From Paraspadella gotoi (Eukaryota; Chaetognatha): a stretch of 64,000 nt of DNA. Within the stretch, counting starts at the first letter, position 1. Every line of letters starts with the position of its first letter. Positions 1 through 14,558 of this stretch are shown one piece after another. Location: the NCBI GenBank assembly GCA_051294375.1, contig CM119269.1, positions 19,939,936-20,003,935 of the forward strand. The letters are read 5' to 3'. Made by a program: the position numbers and the translations under genes. The notes beneath the pieces are model-generated. The model had not been told where the DNA came from, searched no databases, and saw only the letters and a program-made list of their open reading frames with translations.

Positions 1-151
1 ATAAAAGAATATAAATAACAANNNNNNNNNNCTGTGGCCCCGCGGGGGAGACATTCTGGGCGATGACATATCTCCCAGTTTCTGTCGCCCTTCCTCGCAG
101 TCTAAACTCCCACAGCCCCACCCTGCCTCTATCACACCTCCCACTTTTTTA

Positions 152-813
152 TCACTCCTCCGACGCCACTCTCATGGCCATGACAGTCTCCCCCAAAAAA
201 TGAACGTTCCGCCCGTCGAACCAGGCGGGCGGATCTCGGTTGAGGTCGAGATCGTAGCAGGCGTTGTACCACCAGCCTGATCGGTAGGCCTGGGAGCAGG
301 AGGCGTCGCCGAGGCCGTCGTTGTCGCGATCCTTGGTCGAGAACCGCTCGTTCGAGTGGATTACTGGAGAAAGGAGAGCGTGCTGACAGACTTTCCGGTA
401 GATTGACAGATCGACTGACTGACAGAAGGTCTCACTGGCTGACAGTCTTACACAATCATTATAGTAAAGAGAGACAAACAATTTTGTCCATCAATATCCA
501 TCAATCTGTCCATTTCATATATTGACTGGCTGACTGACTGATCGATTGATTGCCCAATTGACAGACCAACGGACCGACGAGAATAATCGACCCAAAAATC
601 CTCACTCAATGGATCCCAGACTTTCCCGTCGGTGGAGACTCTCATCGTCTTCGGATCCATGTATCTCTCGACGCTGGGCAAATTTCCGTAGTCGGTCAAC
701 TGACCCACGCGAAGCCGGAAAAAATCATCGGCGTCGGCGACGACAAAGTCGGACCAAATGGCCCACCCCTCGCCGCCGGCCGACACCCCGGCCGAGGTGT
801 TCGTCCATCGGAC
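152..813 (-). CDS. Fibrinogen-related protein, C-terminal two exons
   Basis: Two exons on the minus strand encode the second half of a fibrinogen C-terminal (FReD) domain, an extracellular lectin-like fold. Exon 813-606 follows a pyrimidine-rich acceptor (..ccttcgcag) and encodes GWAIWSDFVVADADDFFRLR, the 'aeY..F.v.de...YrL.vg' strand of the domain. It ends at a GTGAGG donor in phase 1. Exon 363-152 follows ..tttctccag in the matching phase and carries the hallmark FSTKDRDND (the family's calcium-site region), a paired Cys, GWWYNAC and a terminal ETVMAMRV resembling the usual 'MkiRp', then a TGA stop. The domain's first half lies upstream (>813), beyond a (CT)n intron tract, and is not seen in the window. 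FReDs occur in ficolins, angiopoietins and invertebrate defence lectins, and the subtype cannot be told from this part. The loop between GWWYNAC and the C terminus is shorter than usual. Confidence 0.85.
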
Positions 814-935
814 CTGCGAAGGAGGGTATTGGTGGAGAGGGGCGAGGGGGATCGGGGTGGAGGGGTCGAAGAAAAATTGGCTCTCTTTTCCAAAAACGCC
901 CCATTTCTGCTCCTTAATCCTTAATCGAGAGGAGA

Positions 936-936
936 G

Positions 937-992
<56 letters not shown>
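936..992. repeat. (GA)n microsatellite
   Basis: Interrupted GA run inside an intron or upstream flank of the fibrinogen-related gene. On the gene's strand it is (CT)n. It marks the left end of the first copy of the A duplication. Confidence 0.9.
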
Positions 993-993
<1 letters not shown>

Positions 994-1622
994 GTCTTTA
1001 AGCGAGTAATCGTATTCCTTTCCTGTACTGGCATTACTGTACCTGTTGTTCACTCCCTGGGAGCTGAATGACTACGTCAGCCCGCTATTTTTTTTCACTA
1101 GGGTACCTTATAAATTCACGCAGTAGGATAACTTACTTTACTTAAAAGTATAACAATATTTGTTTCTTTAATTTTCTGATATTTTTTTCTGTATATTTTT
1201 CAGGATCTTTCTTTTGTACAGAAAACACAATAGGAATAGCAAAACACTTTTACAACGATTCCTTGATAAATTGGCCAGAAGAAGGAAACAAATTACTGAG
1301 ATTACTTGTTAAATAGGAGGACCACCAAAGACGAAACAATATAACACTTGATGATGAATTTAATGAAATATGGATATAAATAGATACAAATAATGAACAA
1401 TTGGAAACGAAAGAGTTTAACAAAACAAAGGAACAACAACAACAAGCCAACCAACAACATACAACAACAAACTTCTCCCTCGTCAAAAAAACAACTCACT
1501 ACCTCGCTCGTAGACGCGTGAGGGGCAATTGAGATTTAGAAAGAAAGAAACGAAAGAGGAAGAAAGAAAGGAGAAAGAGAAGAAAGAAAGAAAGAAGAAT
1601 GAAAGAAGAAAGAAAAAATGAG

Positions 1623-1653
<31 letters not shown>

Positions 1654-1668
1654 AATGAAGATGAGAGA

Positions 1669-1699
<31 letters not shown>

Positions 1700-3890
1700 A
1701 AGATGAGAGCAAGAACAGAAAGACAAGAAAAGACAGACAGAACAGAAAGAAAAAAAAAGAAAATTGAGAGAAAAAGAAAAGAAAGAAAGAAGAAAAAAGA
1801 GACGAAGAAAAGAAAGAAAGAAAGAGACGCATGAAAATAAATAAAAAAAATAAAATAAATTTTTAAAACAAATACATGAAAATTTACAAAATAAATGATT
1901 TGAAAAGCTTATGTCATTAAATATCTTACAACGAATTATTACTCTAAGTAGAAATAAGATTTCGTAGAGAAAGTACTGAACGTCCTACGCAGTCGGGTGT
2001 CGTTTCCAATCCCATGACCCAATATATTTTCTTTTCTAATAATGCCTCGATTTAATTGCATGTGACCCCTTTTCCTCTAATTTCCTTTTTGGTATATGTT
2101 TGGTATATGTTACTTAGCACACCTTAATTGACACACCAGACAATCGAAGAACACGATGAGACTCATACCCGTTTGTAGAAGAAAAAGTCCGACCTGAATA
2201 TTCCAATTAACGATTAACGATTTAAAGATTCAATTAACGATTTTAATTAACTAATCGATTAGATCCGTCGTTGATCTTGATAGCTTGGCCTCAAGCACTA
2301 ACGTAAAAATAGTACAACAGATATGGTCAACCACCATTGTACCGACCAAAAAGGCAATGAACGACAACGACAATACGTATGAAAAAAAAACTCCCATTGC
2401 ATTGGTGACGGCACAACCTAAAAAGACAAATCAATTCACTGATCTCTGAGACGCTCATTTATGCAAAATGATACTCATTGGCATTTAATTATTGTGTTAA
2501 AGTTAAATGTGTTTCTCGAATACGCCGCACCCTTCACGTTAAGATTAGTATTTCTCAATTTATTAAGTTTTTTTATATATCATTTCTTATCGTGAAAAGA
2601 AAATAACGAAAACACAATTGTTTTTAATATTTTTTATGCTTTTATCACAAGATAACATAGTGTTAACTTAAAAATAAATAAAAATAAATTTTCACTGACA
2701 GCCATCAATAAGATTCTCAAGACCAAAATAATTATAAACGGCGCAAACACGCAAATCAAACCTCTGTTGTGTTTTGAAGGAATTGTTCTAGTCTACGTGA
2801 CATCTTGCGTTATACGCGTTCATTGCAGTTTCAGAATGACAGAAATTGTTGATATTAAGGATGCGAGAGAGAGCGAAGCGCAGGATTCGCGGCTGTCGTC
2901 CATCCCTGCCCCCAACCTAACTTGGTCACTGCTGTTCCCCACACTTAACAACTATCCACCGCTCCTGTATCTCTGGCGGTCGCAAACTTCAGACTTCTTC
3001 GCTTTTCTAAAAATCCAGTGCACTCCAAAGTTCGAAGCTCACGTCACAATTCTAACCTTTAACGCTCCCCATCACCGACAAGGGCGGTGAGGCGCGCGAC
3101 CATCGAATTCGGTTTTTGAACTAAAGATCAAAAATCCCCGAGTTCGACCCAAAAATAAAGAAAATTTGTCTTTCAAAATTCCGTTGTAACGAAGCCTGCT
3201 CTGAAAGAGAAAGAAAGAAGAGAGAAGAGAGAGAGAGAGAGAGAGAGGAGAGAAGAGGAGAGAGAGAGAGAGAGAGGAGAGAGGAGAGAAGAGAGAGAAA
3301 GAAAAGGGGTAAAAAGAGTACATTCGAATCGAAGGTGTTTTTTAAAATTTATAATAAATGATGGAAAGAAAATTGGTTTAGAATATTTAGCTGAATATTT
3401 TTTTTTCATTTCTATCTGTCATGGTATCTTTGGAGTTTGTCAAAATGAGTTTAGGAAATAACTTTTGTTACAAAAGAGACATTTACCAAAATTTAAAAGT
3501 CAGCGCAGGCAATTCACAAATAACCATTCGGTTTGTCGCATATTTTCATATATCGTTTTCGCCTCAGCGCCAAGAGCCATTGCTCGCGACTTTTTTGGCC
3601 AGAGAATTTTGGCCAAGTGCGTCGGATCGCGCGCAGCCTGACGTGCGATCTAATGTTTTAACAATAAAACGAGAAGAAGAATAAAATATGTAAAAAAAAA
3701 CAAAGAAAAAAAAACCAGACGAAACGAGATTAAAAGTCGATCGTGGAAACCGCACGACGCGTTTTATCGCAGGTGACGAAGAATCTCGCCTGACGGAAAT
3801 GACACGGGCTTGGCGCAACAGATAGAGCCGACGAAAGGGTAAATCTGGCGGAGAGTTTAAGACAGGGAATCCTGCTCTCTCTCTCTCTTT
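993..3890. repeat. Duplicated non-coding block A, copy 1
   Basis: Aligns by eye along its length with about 5,474-7,985: shared landmarks include the 'gcaattgagatttagaaag' stretch, the run of TTAACGATT repeats, 'ccattgtaccgaccaaaaag', and 'ctggcggagagtttaagaca' at the right end. The copies differ by dozens of 1-2 base indels plus different lengths of the AAAG tract and the GA tract. ORFs in one copy are broken in the other, so I see no gene in it. Copy 1 is longer, mainly through the AAAG-rich tract at 1,535-1,835. Confidence 0.85.
1535..1835. repeat. (AAAG)n-rich purine tract
   Basis: About 300 bases of imperfect AAAG/GAAA repeats on the plus strand. The equivalent tract in copy 2 (5,978-6,090) is a much purer and shorter AAAG repeat. 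Leu/Phe/Ser-rich reading frames here are repeat translations, not genes. Confidence 0.9.
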
Positions 3891-5443
3891 TCTCTCTCTT
3901 CTCTCTCTTCTTCTCTCTCTTTCTTCTTATCTCTCTTGTCTGTCTCTTCTTTCTTTCCTTTCTTTTCTCCTTTCCTTTCTTTCTTTTCTTTCTTTCTTTT
4001 TCTTTATTTTCAAAAGTAAAAACATCTAAATCATTGCCTTTAAATCTAAATATTAGTTTTTGCACATTTTGACCAACGCCCCCCGCCCCCCGTTATCACG
4101 CAATCCCCCTACTTCCGAATCTTCTCCCAGTCTGATTTGTTCCTCCGCGGGAATGGGACCGACTACGTGAGGAATTCGAGAGCCCTCCTCAACAACCAAC
4201 AACGACAGGTATTTCGCCGCCCGAATCGAACCCGAGATCTTCGTGGATGGGACTCGAATATTTGGCGGCAACTCACGAGGAATCAAAAGCAAAAACGATG
4301 GCAGCTCATGATAAAAGTGCGAGCGACTTGGGATAAGGTGAATGAAGTAAAAAACCGTTAGAAAAGGATTAGAAAAAAGAGTTGAGATGAGAAGGGACTC
4401 GAGGAGCCGAGATAATATGAGAAGAGACGAGAACGAAATTAATATGCACAGAGCTAAAGCGATTATACATTTAAAAAATACGCATTATATACTTTTCGGC
4501 CTTATTCTCTTGAAACGCTCCACCTTTTATCGTTAAATTTGGAATTAAATTAGTTATTTTATTTTTAAAGTTTAGGGATGCGAGCTAAAGGGTTAGAAAT
4601 TAAGGATTATGATTTAAGGTTTAGGATTATNNNNNNNNNNNNNNNNNNNNNNNNNGAATATAAATAACAAATATAAGAACAAATATAAAAGAATTGATAA
4701 TTAATTCTAATATATAGTGAAAAAAATTCTACCTTTACAATCCTTTTAAAATTTAATCCAATTTAGTCTAATAAAGTAAAACAAGTAATATTTTCCTTGT
4801 ATTATGAATTTGGGATTTTTATTGTAACACATGTTANNNNNNNNNNNNNNNNNNNNNNNNNNNNNNNNNNNNNNNNNNNNNNNNNNNNNNNNNNNNNNNN
4901 NNNNNNNNNNNNNNNNNNNNNNNNNNNNNNNNNNNNNNNNNNNNNNNNNNNNNNNNNNNNNNNNNNNNNNNNNNNNNNNNNNNNNNNNNNNNNNNNNNNN
5001 NNNNNNNNNNNNNNNNNNNNNNNNNNNTTAACGAAACTTACCAGGAAGAGCCAGGGCGCGTCGGATTGCAAGCGACGACAGCAACGCCACCAATGGAAAC
5101 AGTTTAGACGGCAAAACAGAAAACATGTTTAATAAGAAAGTTTAATAAGAAAGTTTAATAAGAAAGTACCGATTCAAATTAGCAAAATGTTTTCGGTCAA
5201 GATTGACTTTGCATTTAAATTTTCTGGGATTGACGCGAAATTCCAGTTNNNNNNNNNNNNNNNNNNNNNNNNNNNNNNNNNNNNNNNNNNNNNNNNNNNN
5301 NNNNNNNNNNNNNNNNNNNNNNNNNNNNNNNNNNNNNNNNNNNNNNNNNNNNNNNNNNNNNNNNNNNNNNNNNNNNNNNNNNNNNNNNNNNNNNNNNNNN
5401 NNNNNNNNNNNNNNNNNNNNNNNNNNNNNNNNNNNNNNNNNNN

Positions 5444-5473
<30 letters not shown>
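3891..5473. other. Spacer between the A copies, with three gaps
   Basis: Begins with a CT/TTTC-rich tract (3,870-4,005). It then holds about 600 bases of unique sequence and gaps at 4631-4655, 4837-5027 and 5249-5443. A minus-strand reading frame at 4,292-4,053 has a plausible composition, but no splice sites or family could be assigned. I see no supported gene. Confidence 0.5.
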
Positions 5474-8076
<2,603 letters not shown>

Positions 8077-8579
8077 CTCTTTCTCACTCTTCACTCCCTT
8101 CCTTTTTAACCGACAATTCACTATCACTATTTAATTTTTCTTTTACTCTCTTTAAATAATAAGTCTTAAAAATGCATAATACTTTTCACGGTTAAAAGTC
8201 CGGCACTAGTATTCCCTTTGTCAGTTGCTATAATCTCTATCAATCGAGGAAAGAGGAAGTGAGAGAAAGAAGAAAAGTAATATATTGGTTGTACCAATTT
8301 CATATATACAGGGACTGAGTGATACAAAAAATATTGAAATATTATCGAAATGAAGAGCGATCGGGTTAAAAAAACTTTTCTTACTAATAGAAAAATACTT
8401 GATTTCTGTTTTCCATCAATTCGCAAAATTCACGTTGATTATACTGTTATACTGGTTATTTTTTAACTAAAAAATGTTATCAAAATAATATAGAAATTTA
8501 TATTGGTTTTACCAATTTTATATACACTGAAAAAATTACGAGTTTAATCAAGTCTTTTAGTATCACTCCAGATTTAAGT

Positions 8580-8700
<121 letters not shown>

Positions 8701-9299
8701 GGCAAAATAGTAAAGATTATAAATGGAAATCGATGGTTAAAATGATAACGGCTCAACGGTTCCCTATAAGTCAATGTTTTTTGTGGATCGTCGATGATTT
8801 TGTGGATTTGTTCAAAATTTAAAATTAATTAAAAACAAAGAAGAAAAAGACGAGTGAGACCAACTGTCTAATGATTAAAAAAAACCTCAGTAGACATTTA
8901 TTTACTAAGATTTTATTTTTGGATCCTGTATTTCGGTCTCAAAACGCGGAAGCGAAAATCCACGCGGTAGCGCCGCTTGGAAAGTCGTGGCGCCGGTAGG
9001 TCGTAGCGACTGATGACTGCGCACTGTCGGGCTTGGTAAGGTCAGTAATTAGTCTTATTTCGCAGTGCTGAAAGAGTGTGTTGGTTTACTTATAAGAATA
9101 GGAGAGCGTTAACATTGAATCTGGAGAGAGTGATTTGGGGTATAGGGTGTTAGATCAATGAAGTTATTGCTTATTTAAATAGATATAACAAATTAAATAT
9201 TAGGTCATCTCGTTCAACGAGAACACTCTTGATGTCTATGAGATCACGCGCTCTCACAGTGTCTTCTTTGTTTTAGTAGAAACTGTAGTGAATGTAAAT

Positions 9300-9900
9300 A
9301 TTAATTTAAGTTAGTCGATGTTGTGATCGGTGGCGGCTGCTCGGAAACGGGCTCAGAGCCAGGCTGCCTGGGGCGGCGGTCGGCGACGAGACAGGAAGGC
9401 AGGCTGTAGACGACGAATGGCGGCGCGACTGGTGCGATGAGGCGCGGCGCGCGGCCAGGGTGCGATTTGCCGGCGCTGCGAAAAGGCGTAGGGTCATGCT
9501 GAGGAGTTCGGCGGGCCGCCGAGGAAGCTGCGGAATATGGGTGCATGCATGGTGACTTTGCGTTGGAGGCCTTGGCGTTTTTTGATTCGCTTGCTGGGTG
9601 TGATCGAACCAACGTTGGAGGTATAGACGTACGGCGCTGGATCGGTTTCCGGTTTGCGGGCGCCGTCCAGGGATCCCGTCATGCGCTAGAACGCGGCGTC
9701 CTAACGCCCAACGGGAGGAAGACGTTGCAGAGGGTCCGCGACGAGTGCGAGAGGGGCGCGTATCGGCGGTCGACGGACGACCGTCGATGCGCAGCCGTCG
9801 GGATTGCCTCGTATCGTCGGTCGAGTCTCATCGTTTCCGACAGGAGCCCAGCAGACATTTTTTTACGTTCTTCTTTAATCAGTCTTTGTTTATAATATTG
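9300..9900 (-). mobile_element. Possible Ty3/gypsy pol 3' remnant
   Basis: A 600-base GC-rich island in AT-rich surroundings. On the minus strand it carries long, partly overlapping, frameshifted open stretches. One short stretch reads AIRRLQPAFL (about 9,425-9,395), resembling the 'vSiDRLKPAfl' motif near the C terminus of Ty3/gypsy integrases, and is followed by the Pro/Ser-rich tail common in these elements. No LTR pair or catalytic motif was found. The flank at 9,060-9,300 could be LTR but has no second copy in the window. This is a weak call from composition plus one short motif. Confidence 0.3.
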
Positions 9901-10349
9901 CTTTTGCTTTTGTATTGTTTTCCTTTCATTACAATAAGATGCTAGTTTTCTTTGACGTGTACAAAGCTGAAAACGTTCTTGTGAACCGATAACTATATTA
10001 TTATGTTTAGTAAACCATCTGGCGTGCAAAGCTAGATTATAAACTGCGTGAGAACTCGGGCGTCCAAAGAATCTTTTTTACGTATATAAATTATTTCTTA
10101 TTGTTTAGATATTGTTTATATGAGTGGCAGATTCCCCCGCGCAAAAAAATTTTTTGTAGATACGCTATGCGGAAATTGGTTGTTAATTTTCTTCGGTTTT
10201 TTTGCACTCTTTTCTTTTTTTTTATTAGTAAAGATAAAGATCATTAAGGCCAGATTTTATTTCTCGTTTTGAGTCTGGCACGCCGGTGGGATTCTTCGCT
10301 TTCCTCGGGGGGCGTTTTGAGACGNNNNNNNNNNNNNNNNNNNNNNNNN

Positions 10350-13300
10350 TAAAGGTTGGACCAAAGTGGTGCCGCGAACGCTTGGCCGTCCACGGCAAGA
10401 CCATCATCAACGTCCTCATTTGCATATTGCAGCCCGGATTCTGCGCTCCCTACATCGTCTTTATCGCCGAGAATTTTAAGGTTGGATCGGTCGGTTGAAC
10501 TGAATTAGGCAATAGGCAACTCTTTTTTCTTTAACTACCACTTTAAAAGGATATCGCCGGACTCACCATGAGCATTCGCTTGGTCATGCTGACTCTGATC
10601 CCCATATTGCTGCTGCTCATGATGATTCGCAGCAGCAGGATCCTCGGCTACGTAAGTCTCACAGGCAACATCGTCTTCATGGTCGGGTTCGTTATCATCT
10701 TGCAACACATCGTCCAAGAGCCTATGGCCGTCAAAGATTTGCCGAAGTAAATTTTTTTTTTTACCTTTTTTTTTAATAGGTTTTGATATCACTGTTGAAA
10801 TTCCTAAAGTTAATTTAAAAGATAAAATAACTTGGATCAATGCCAATGTTAAAGTTTGTCAAAATTGATAATTTTTACCGATAATAGAAGTTAATTTAAA
10901 AGTTTAAAATAATTTTTGGAAAAAGAAGTCGAGAAATTCCCAAGATTACAAGCAAATTTAAAAAAAATTAAGAATAACTAAAATATTTTTTTGAATGTTA
11001 GAATGTTAGAATGTTTNNNNNNNNNNNNNNNNNNNNNNNNNATTGAACACACCTTTCTCGACCTCGATTACTTTTCAAACAGACAAGTGCGCTAAAAGAT
11101 AACGATTCATCCAACCCAGTGGCCACCTTCTTCTCCATCCGTGCCGTTCACTTCGCCCTCTTGAAGGCATCCATCCCGTTGCCCTGCCATCTCAAGAGCC
11201 ACAGATGAAGACCCCCAAGGCCTCTTTGGCTTCAACGGCGCAGGTCTTGCTTAAACCAAGTAGCGGCACAGCCGCTCCACTGACAAGTACAGCCAGAATG
11301 CCGCCAACTTGCCTTATTCAAAAAACTATCCGTCTCTCCTTGACTATACAGCACCTGCGTTAACGAGAGATCGTAACCGCGCGCAGATACTTGGCCGTGC
11401 GACGCACAACAAACACTGAATCATTTGATTGCAATACGTCAACTACGAAGTAAAAAAAAGCTTCCAGTTACAGGTCTAACGTGACGCCACCAGGAGATAC
11501 CGCACCGCTGACGCCAGAAATGAACAACAACACCGCATTGCAACATCGCAGTTTCTGACACTCTCCCCGGATTGAGCTAGCTACGCTTAGCGTAGTGTGT
11601 GTGCATTATACTCTGCACCCCATGAACAAATTATTAATTCATGACCAATGAAACTTCACTATTTGCCCTTGCAGCGTTCTAACCTCACTTCATACTACAA
11701 AACTACATCAATTCGTTCAATGAACCACGGGCTAATCATGCGTCGAGACTAGAAAGTTATTAGCTGAGGCCACTTATAGCTATATATCTTACTGTCACAA
11801 CTAATATTAAGAACTAAAATACTCTCTCTCCTTACGTCGTGATTGCCCGACAGTGCGTAAACTAACAATAAAATCTAACCATAAAAAAAATAAAGCCGAA
11901 GCAGCCTGGGACTCCCCTCGGAGGACTCCACTTCACCGACGCGTTTCTGGGTGAAAATTAAAATCACACTTAAAACCTTATGCATCACGTTCTAATTGTG
12001 AAACAGTCCTGCAGGATTCGCGAAGAAAAGTGCCGAGCACACCTCCGATAAGGGCACCATCGGGAGACCCAGAAAATTGCTTTTCGAACAATAACCACCG
12101 ATTGGGCCGATCCCTTATGTATGTGATACGCGGCCCGCGTCAAGAACAGGCTGCGTACGTGCGCAGCCGAAGCCGTCCGCAAAGTGAGTTAAGAAAACAA
12201 ACTTGCCAAATCGCTTCTCAAGACTGGCCCGGCACGTATGAAACTTTGGCCATAAACCCAGGATCCTTTTTAATAAACATCTAATAATCACAACATGACC
12301 GAGGCCACAGCCCGAGTTAGACGCCGCTTCGTTAAAGCAATTAACAATCGAAACTAAACAAAATTTGAAACAAATTGTTACAATAATGCCAACCAGCTTT
12401 CTTCGGAGCGTACCAGCGCGACCCGACAGGCCGAAGGCGCACCGTCCCGAGAGTGACTGTCCCGGCAGACTGTTCACTGATCTTGCACAATTTGCTGGAT
12501 TATAGCCCACACCCTGCACTTGAAAACGACATCGCACGTAAGTCTACTTAAAATTAAAGATTCCTTTTTGGCCGAGCGTCTTGTAAATTACACTGCTACG
12601 GACGCTATCCTAAGGCTTGTCCCGTTATTGTATCTGATGAGAGTAATGCCAGGCAGTCAGCTAGACCGAACCAGGCTGTTCGAGGCAAATCTGATGAGGG
12701 GCAAAATGCAAAGCGTTGACGCACACCGCGTAAACTGTCATTTTGGCCGCCACCTTACCGGCCTGTCCCCCAAGCTACCCCACAGCCTGCGTCGACTCTG
12801 AGAAACCCCTCGTCCATGCATTTCGCACTGAACGTCACGTCGAGCGTACCAATCGCGCCTCGCAGCATTGGGCCCAACTTCTCCCGACCAGCGTCCATTG
12901 CCACCTCGCCAAGAAGTCTACTTCAGGCGTTCTCCCGCCGGCGTTATGGCCACGCCTTCAAGCGCCGTCTCCAGTGTAACCGATCTTCTCCACGAGCGCC
13001 GAGCGGACACGTCGTAACAAAAAGTCCTCTCGATACGTCCAAAAGAGACGCATCAGGCAAACAAAGGTGGTCCATCTAATCTAGCAGAGAGTTGACGAAG
13101 AAACACCATGGCGATTGAAAAAAGCACTAGAGAGAAAAAGAATAGATACGAAAAAGCCGCAACATATAAAGAGAGCAAGAAAAATTAACAAGAAGGAGGC
13201 GTTGGAGGCTTAAAATGAACAGCTAAAGGTTGAGAGAATGAGAAGAACAGGAAAGAACAGAAGCGATTTACGCACATGTTCAGATTGAAAGCCTATTGAA

Positions 13301-14558
13301 AGACAAATAGAAAAGCCGCCAACAGAGAGAACTTCATAACATTAGTAAGAGCGCCCAGTTGCTGAAAGAAAGGACCTGCCTATTTCCTGGCCAGATCGGG
13401 CAGGAGATCGCCCTCCAACGCACACACGACGCACCCAGATCCGCCGTAACGTCACGCCGACCAGTCTCAAGTCAGCCGTCGAAAACTCATCGGAACACGC
13501 GAAACGTCGCGTCGACCACCCGCACCTCGCGACCGATCAACGCCGCATCGAAGAGCGGCCCCGCACCCGCCGAAACGCCGCGCAAGCAGAACGCCCGTCC
13601 GCCGTCCAACCTCCGCAAATCGCAGACATCTCCGCCGGACATATTACCGCAATGGCCCCAAATCCCATCGTCACTACCCGGTGCAGCGCGGAGGCAACAG
13701 GAAAGGGCAGGGCAGGACTTAATGCAGCAATCTCTCTCCTTTCCCGACGAGGAAATCTACAAGTCGCTAAAAATGATATACTCTTGCGTTTTGCTTGCCT
13801 CGTTCCCGATTCAAATGCTGCCCGTTGTCGAGATCCTCTACTTTGACTTTCTCTACAAATTCGTGCCTGAGGTGAAGGGAAGGAAGGAAGTCTTGATTTT
13901 TTTTTTATTAGTCTGTTGATTGTCTGTTCGGTTTCATTTTTTTCATCTTTCTGTCTGTCCATCAGTCTATCCCACTTATATTAAAAAGGGTCAAAACTCA
14001 ATTAATACTTTTATCAATATACTTTATATTTGTGGTGCGAAGACATTTAACGTGCAGTGCGNNNNNNNNNNNNNNNNNNNNNNNNNNNNNNNNNNNNNNN
14101 NNNNNNNNNNNNNNNNNNNNNNNNNNNNNNNNNNNNNNNNNNNNNNNNNNNNNNNNNNNNNNNNNNNNNNNNNNNNNNNNNNNNNNNNNNNNNNNNNNNN
14201 NNNNNNNNNNNNNNNNCTGTCCTCTCCCCACCCACTACAGCGCCCACCAATCCCAAAAGTGTGTTTCGAACTTCTCTTCCGCGTCGCCCTCGTCTTCTGC
14301 GTCTCCATTCTCCCCATCACTCTCCCCACCGTCGGACACCTCATAGAGTTCTTCGGCGCCACTCTCGGCACCACCTTCGCCATCGCTCTGCCGAACATCA
14401 TCCAGCTACTCGTCCGCTGGAGCAAAGGAGACTGGGGCCGCTGGTACTTTTTCCTTCTCCTCCACGGCTTTATATTGGTCATCTGCGTCGTGCTCATCTT
14501 CGTTGGGTCGTACACGAGTTCCCTGGGGCTGGCGGAGGCGTTCAGTAGCGAGAAATAG
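10350..14558 (+). CDS. SLC36-type proton-coupled amino-acid transporter, 3' part
   Basis: Four exons encode parts of a multi-pass amino-acid/proton symporter of the SLC36 (PAT) family. Exon 1 (gap edge 10,350-10,480) carries NVLICILQPGFCAPYIVFIA, matching the family's 'qlGFCcvYfvFiAdN' helix. Exon 2 (10,550-10,746) has the SIRLVML loop, the helix ILLLLMMIRS and VIILQHIVQ. Exon 3 (13,728-13,871) matches 'isLnlP....yqsvkllys..i..t..lq..pv.eIi'. Exon 4 (14,241-14,558) holds the last helices and a TAG stop. Exon 1 to 2 is phase 0 across a 69-base intron, but its donor GTTGGA is poor. About 70 residues (the 'fFGTaiFaFEGig' region) between exons 2 and 3 were not found. N-terminal exons must lie in or left of the 10,325-10,349 gap. 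Confidence 0.8.
10747..13727 (+). other. Large intron of the SLC36 gene with GC-rich insert
   Basis: 3 kb between SLC36 exons 2 and 3, with a 25-base gap at 11,017-11,041. The first 250 bases are AT-rich like other introns here. From about 11,060 to 13,700 the sequence is GC-richer, with fragmentary open stretches on both strands (for example 12,537-12,115 minus and 13,359-13,690 plus) but no motif I recognise. It looks like decayed repeat or transposon sequence. The transporter exon expected here was not found. Confidence 0.45.

Noticed and set aside
2767-3090. 107-codon open frame in block A copy 1
   Set aside because: The corresponding sequence in copy 2 (6,950-7,230) is broken by several indels, and there is no recognisable motif or splice structure.
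4140-4270. GGTTCGATTCGGGC on the minus strand, resembling a tRNA B box
   Set aside because: No A box at the right distance and no cloverleaf could be drawn.
4053-4292. 79-codon minus-strand frame resembling an arrestin-type beta strand segment
   Set aside because: The resemblance is loose, no flanking splice sites fit, and no neighbouring exon was found.
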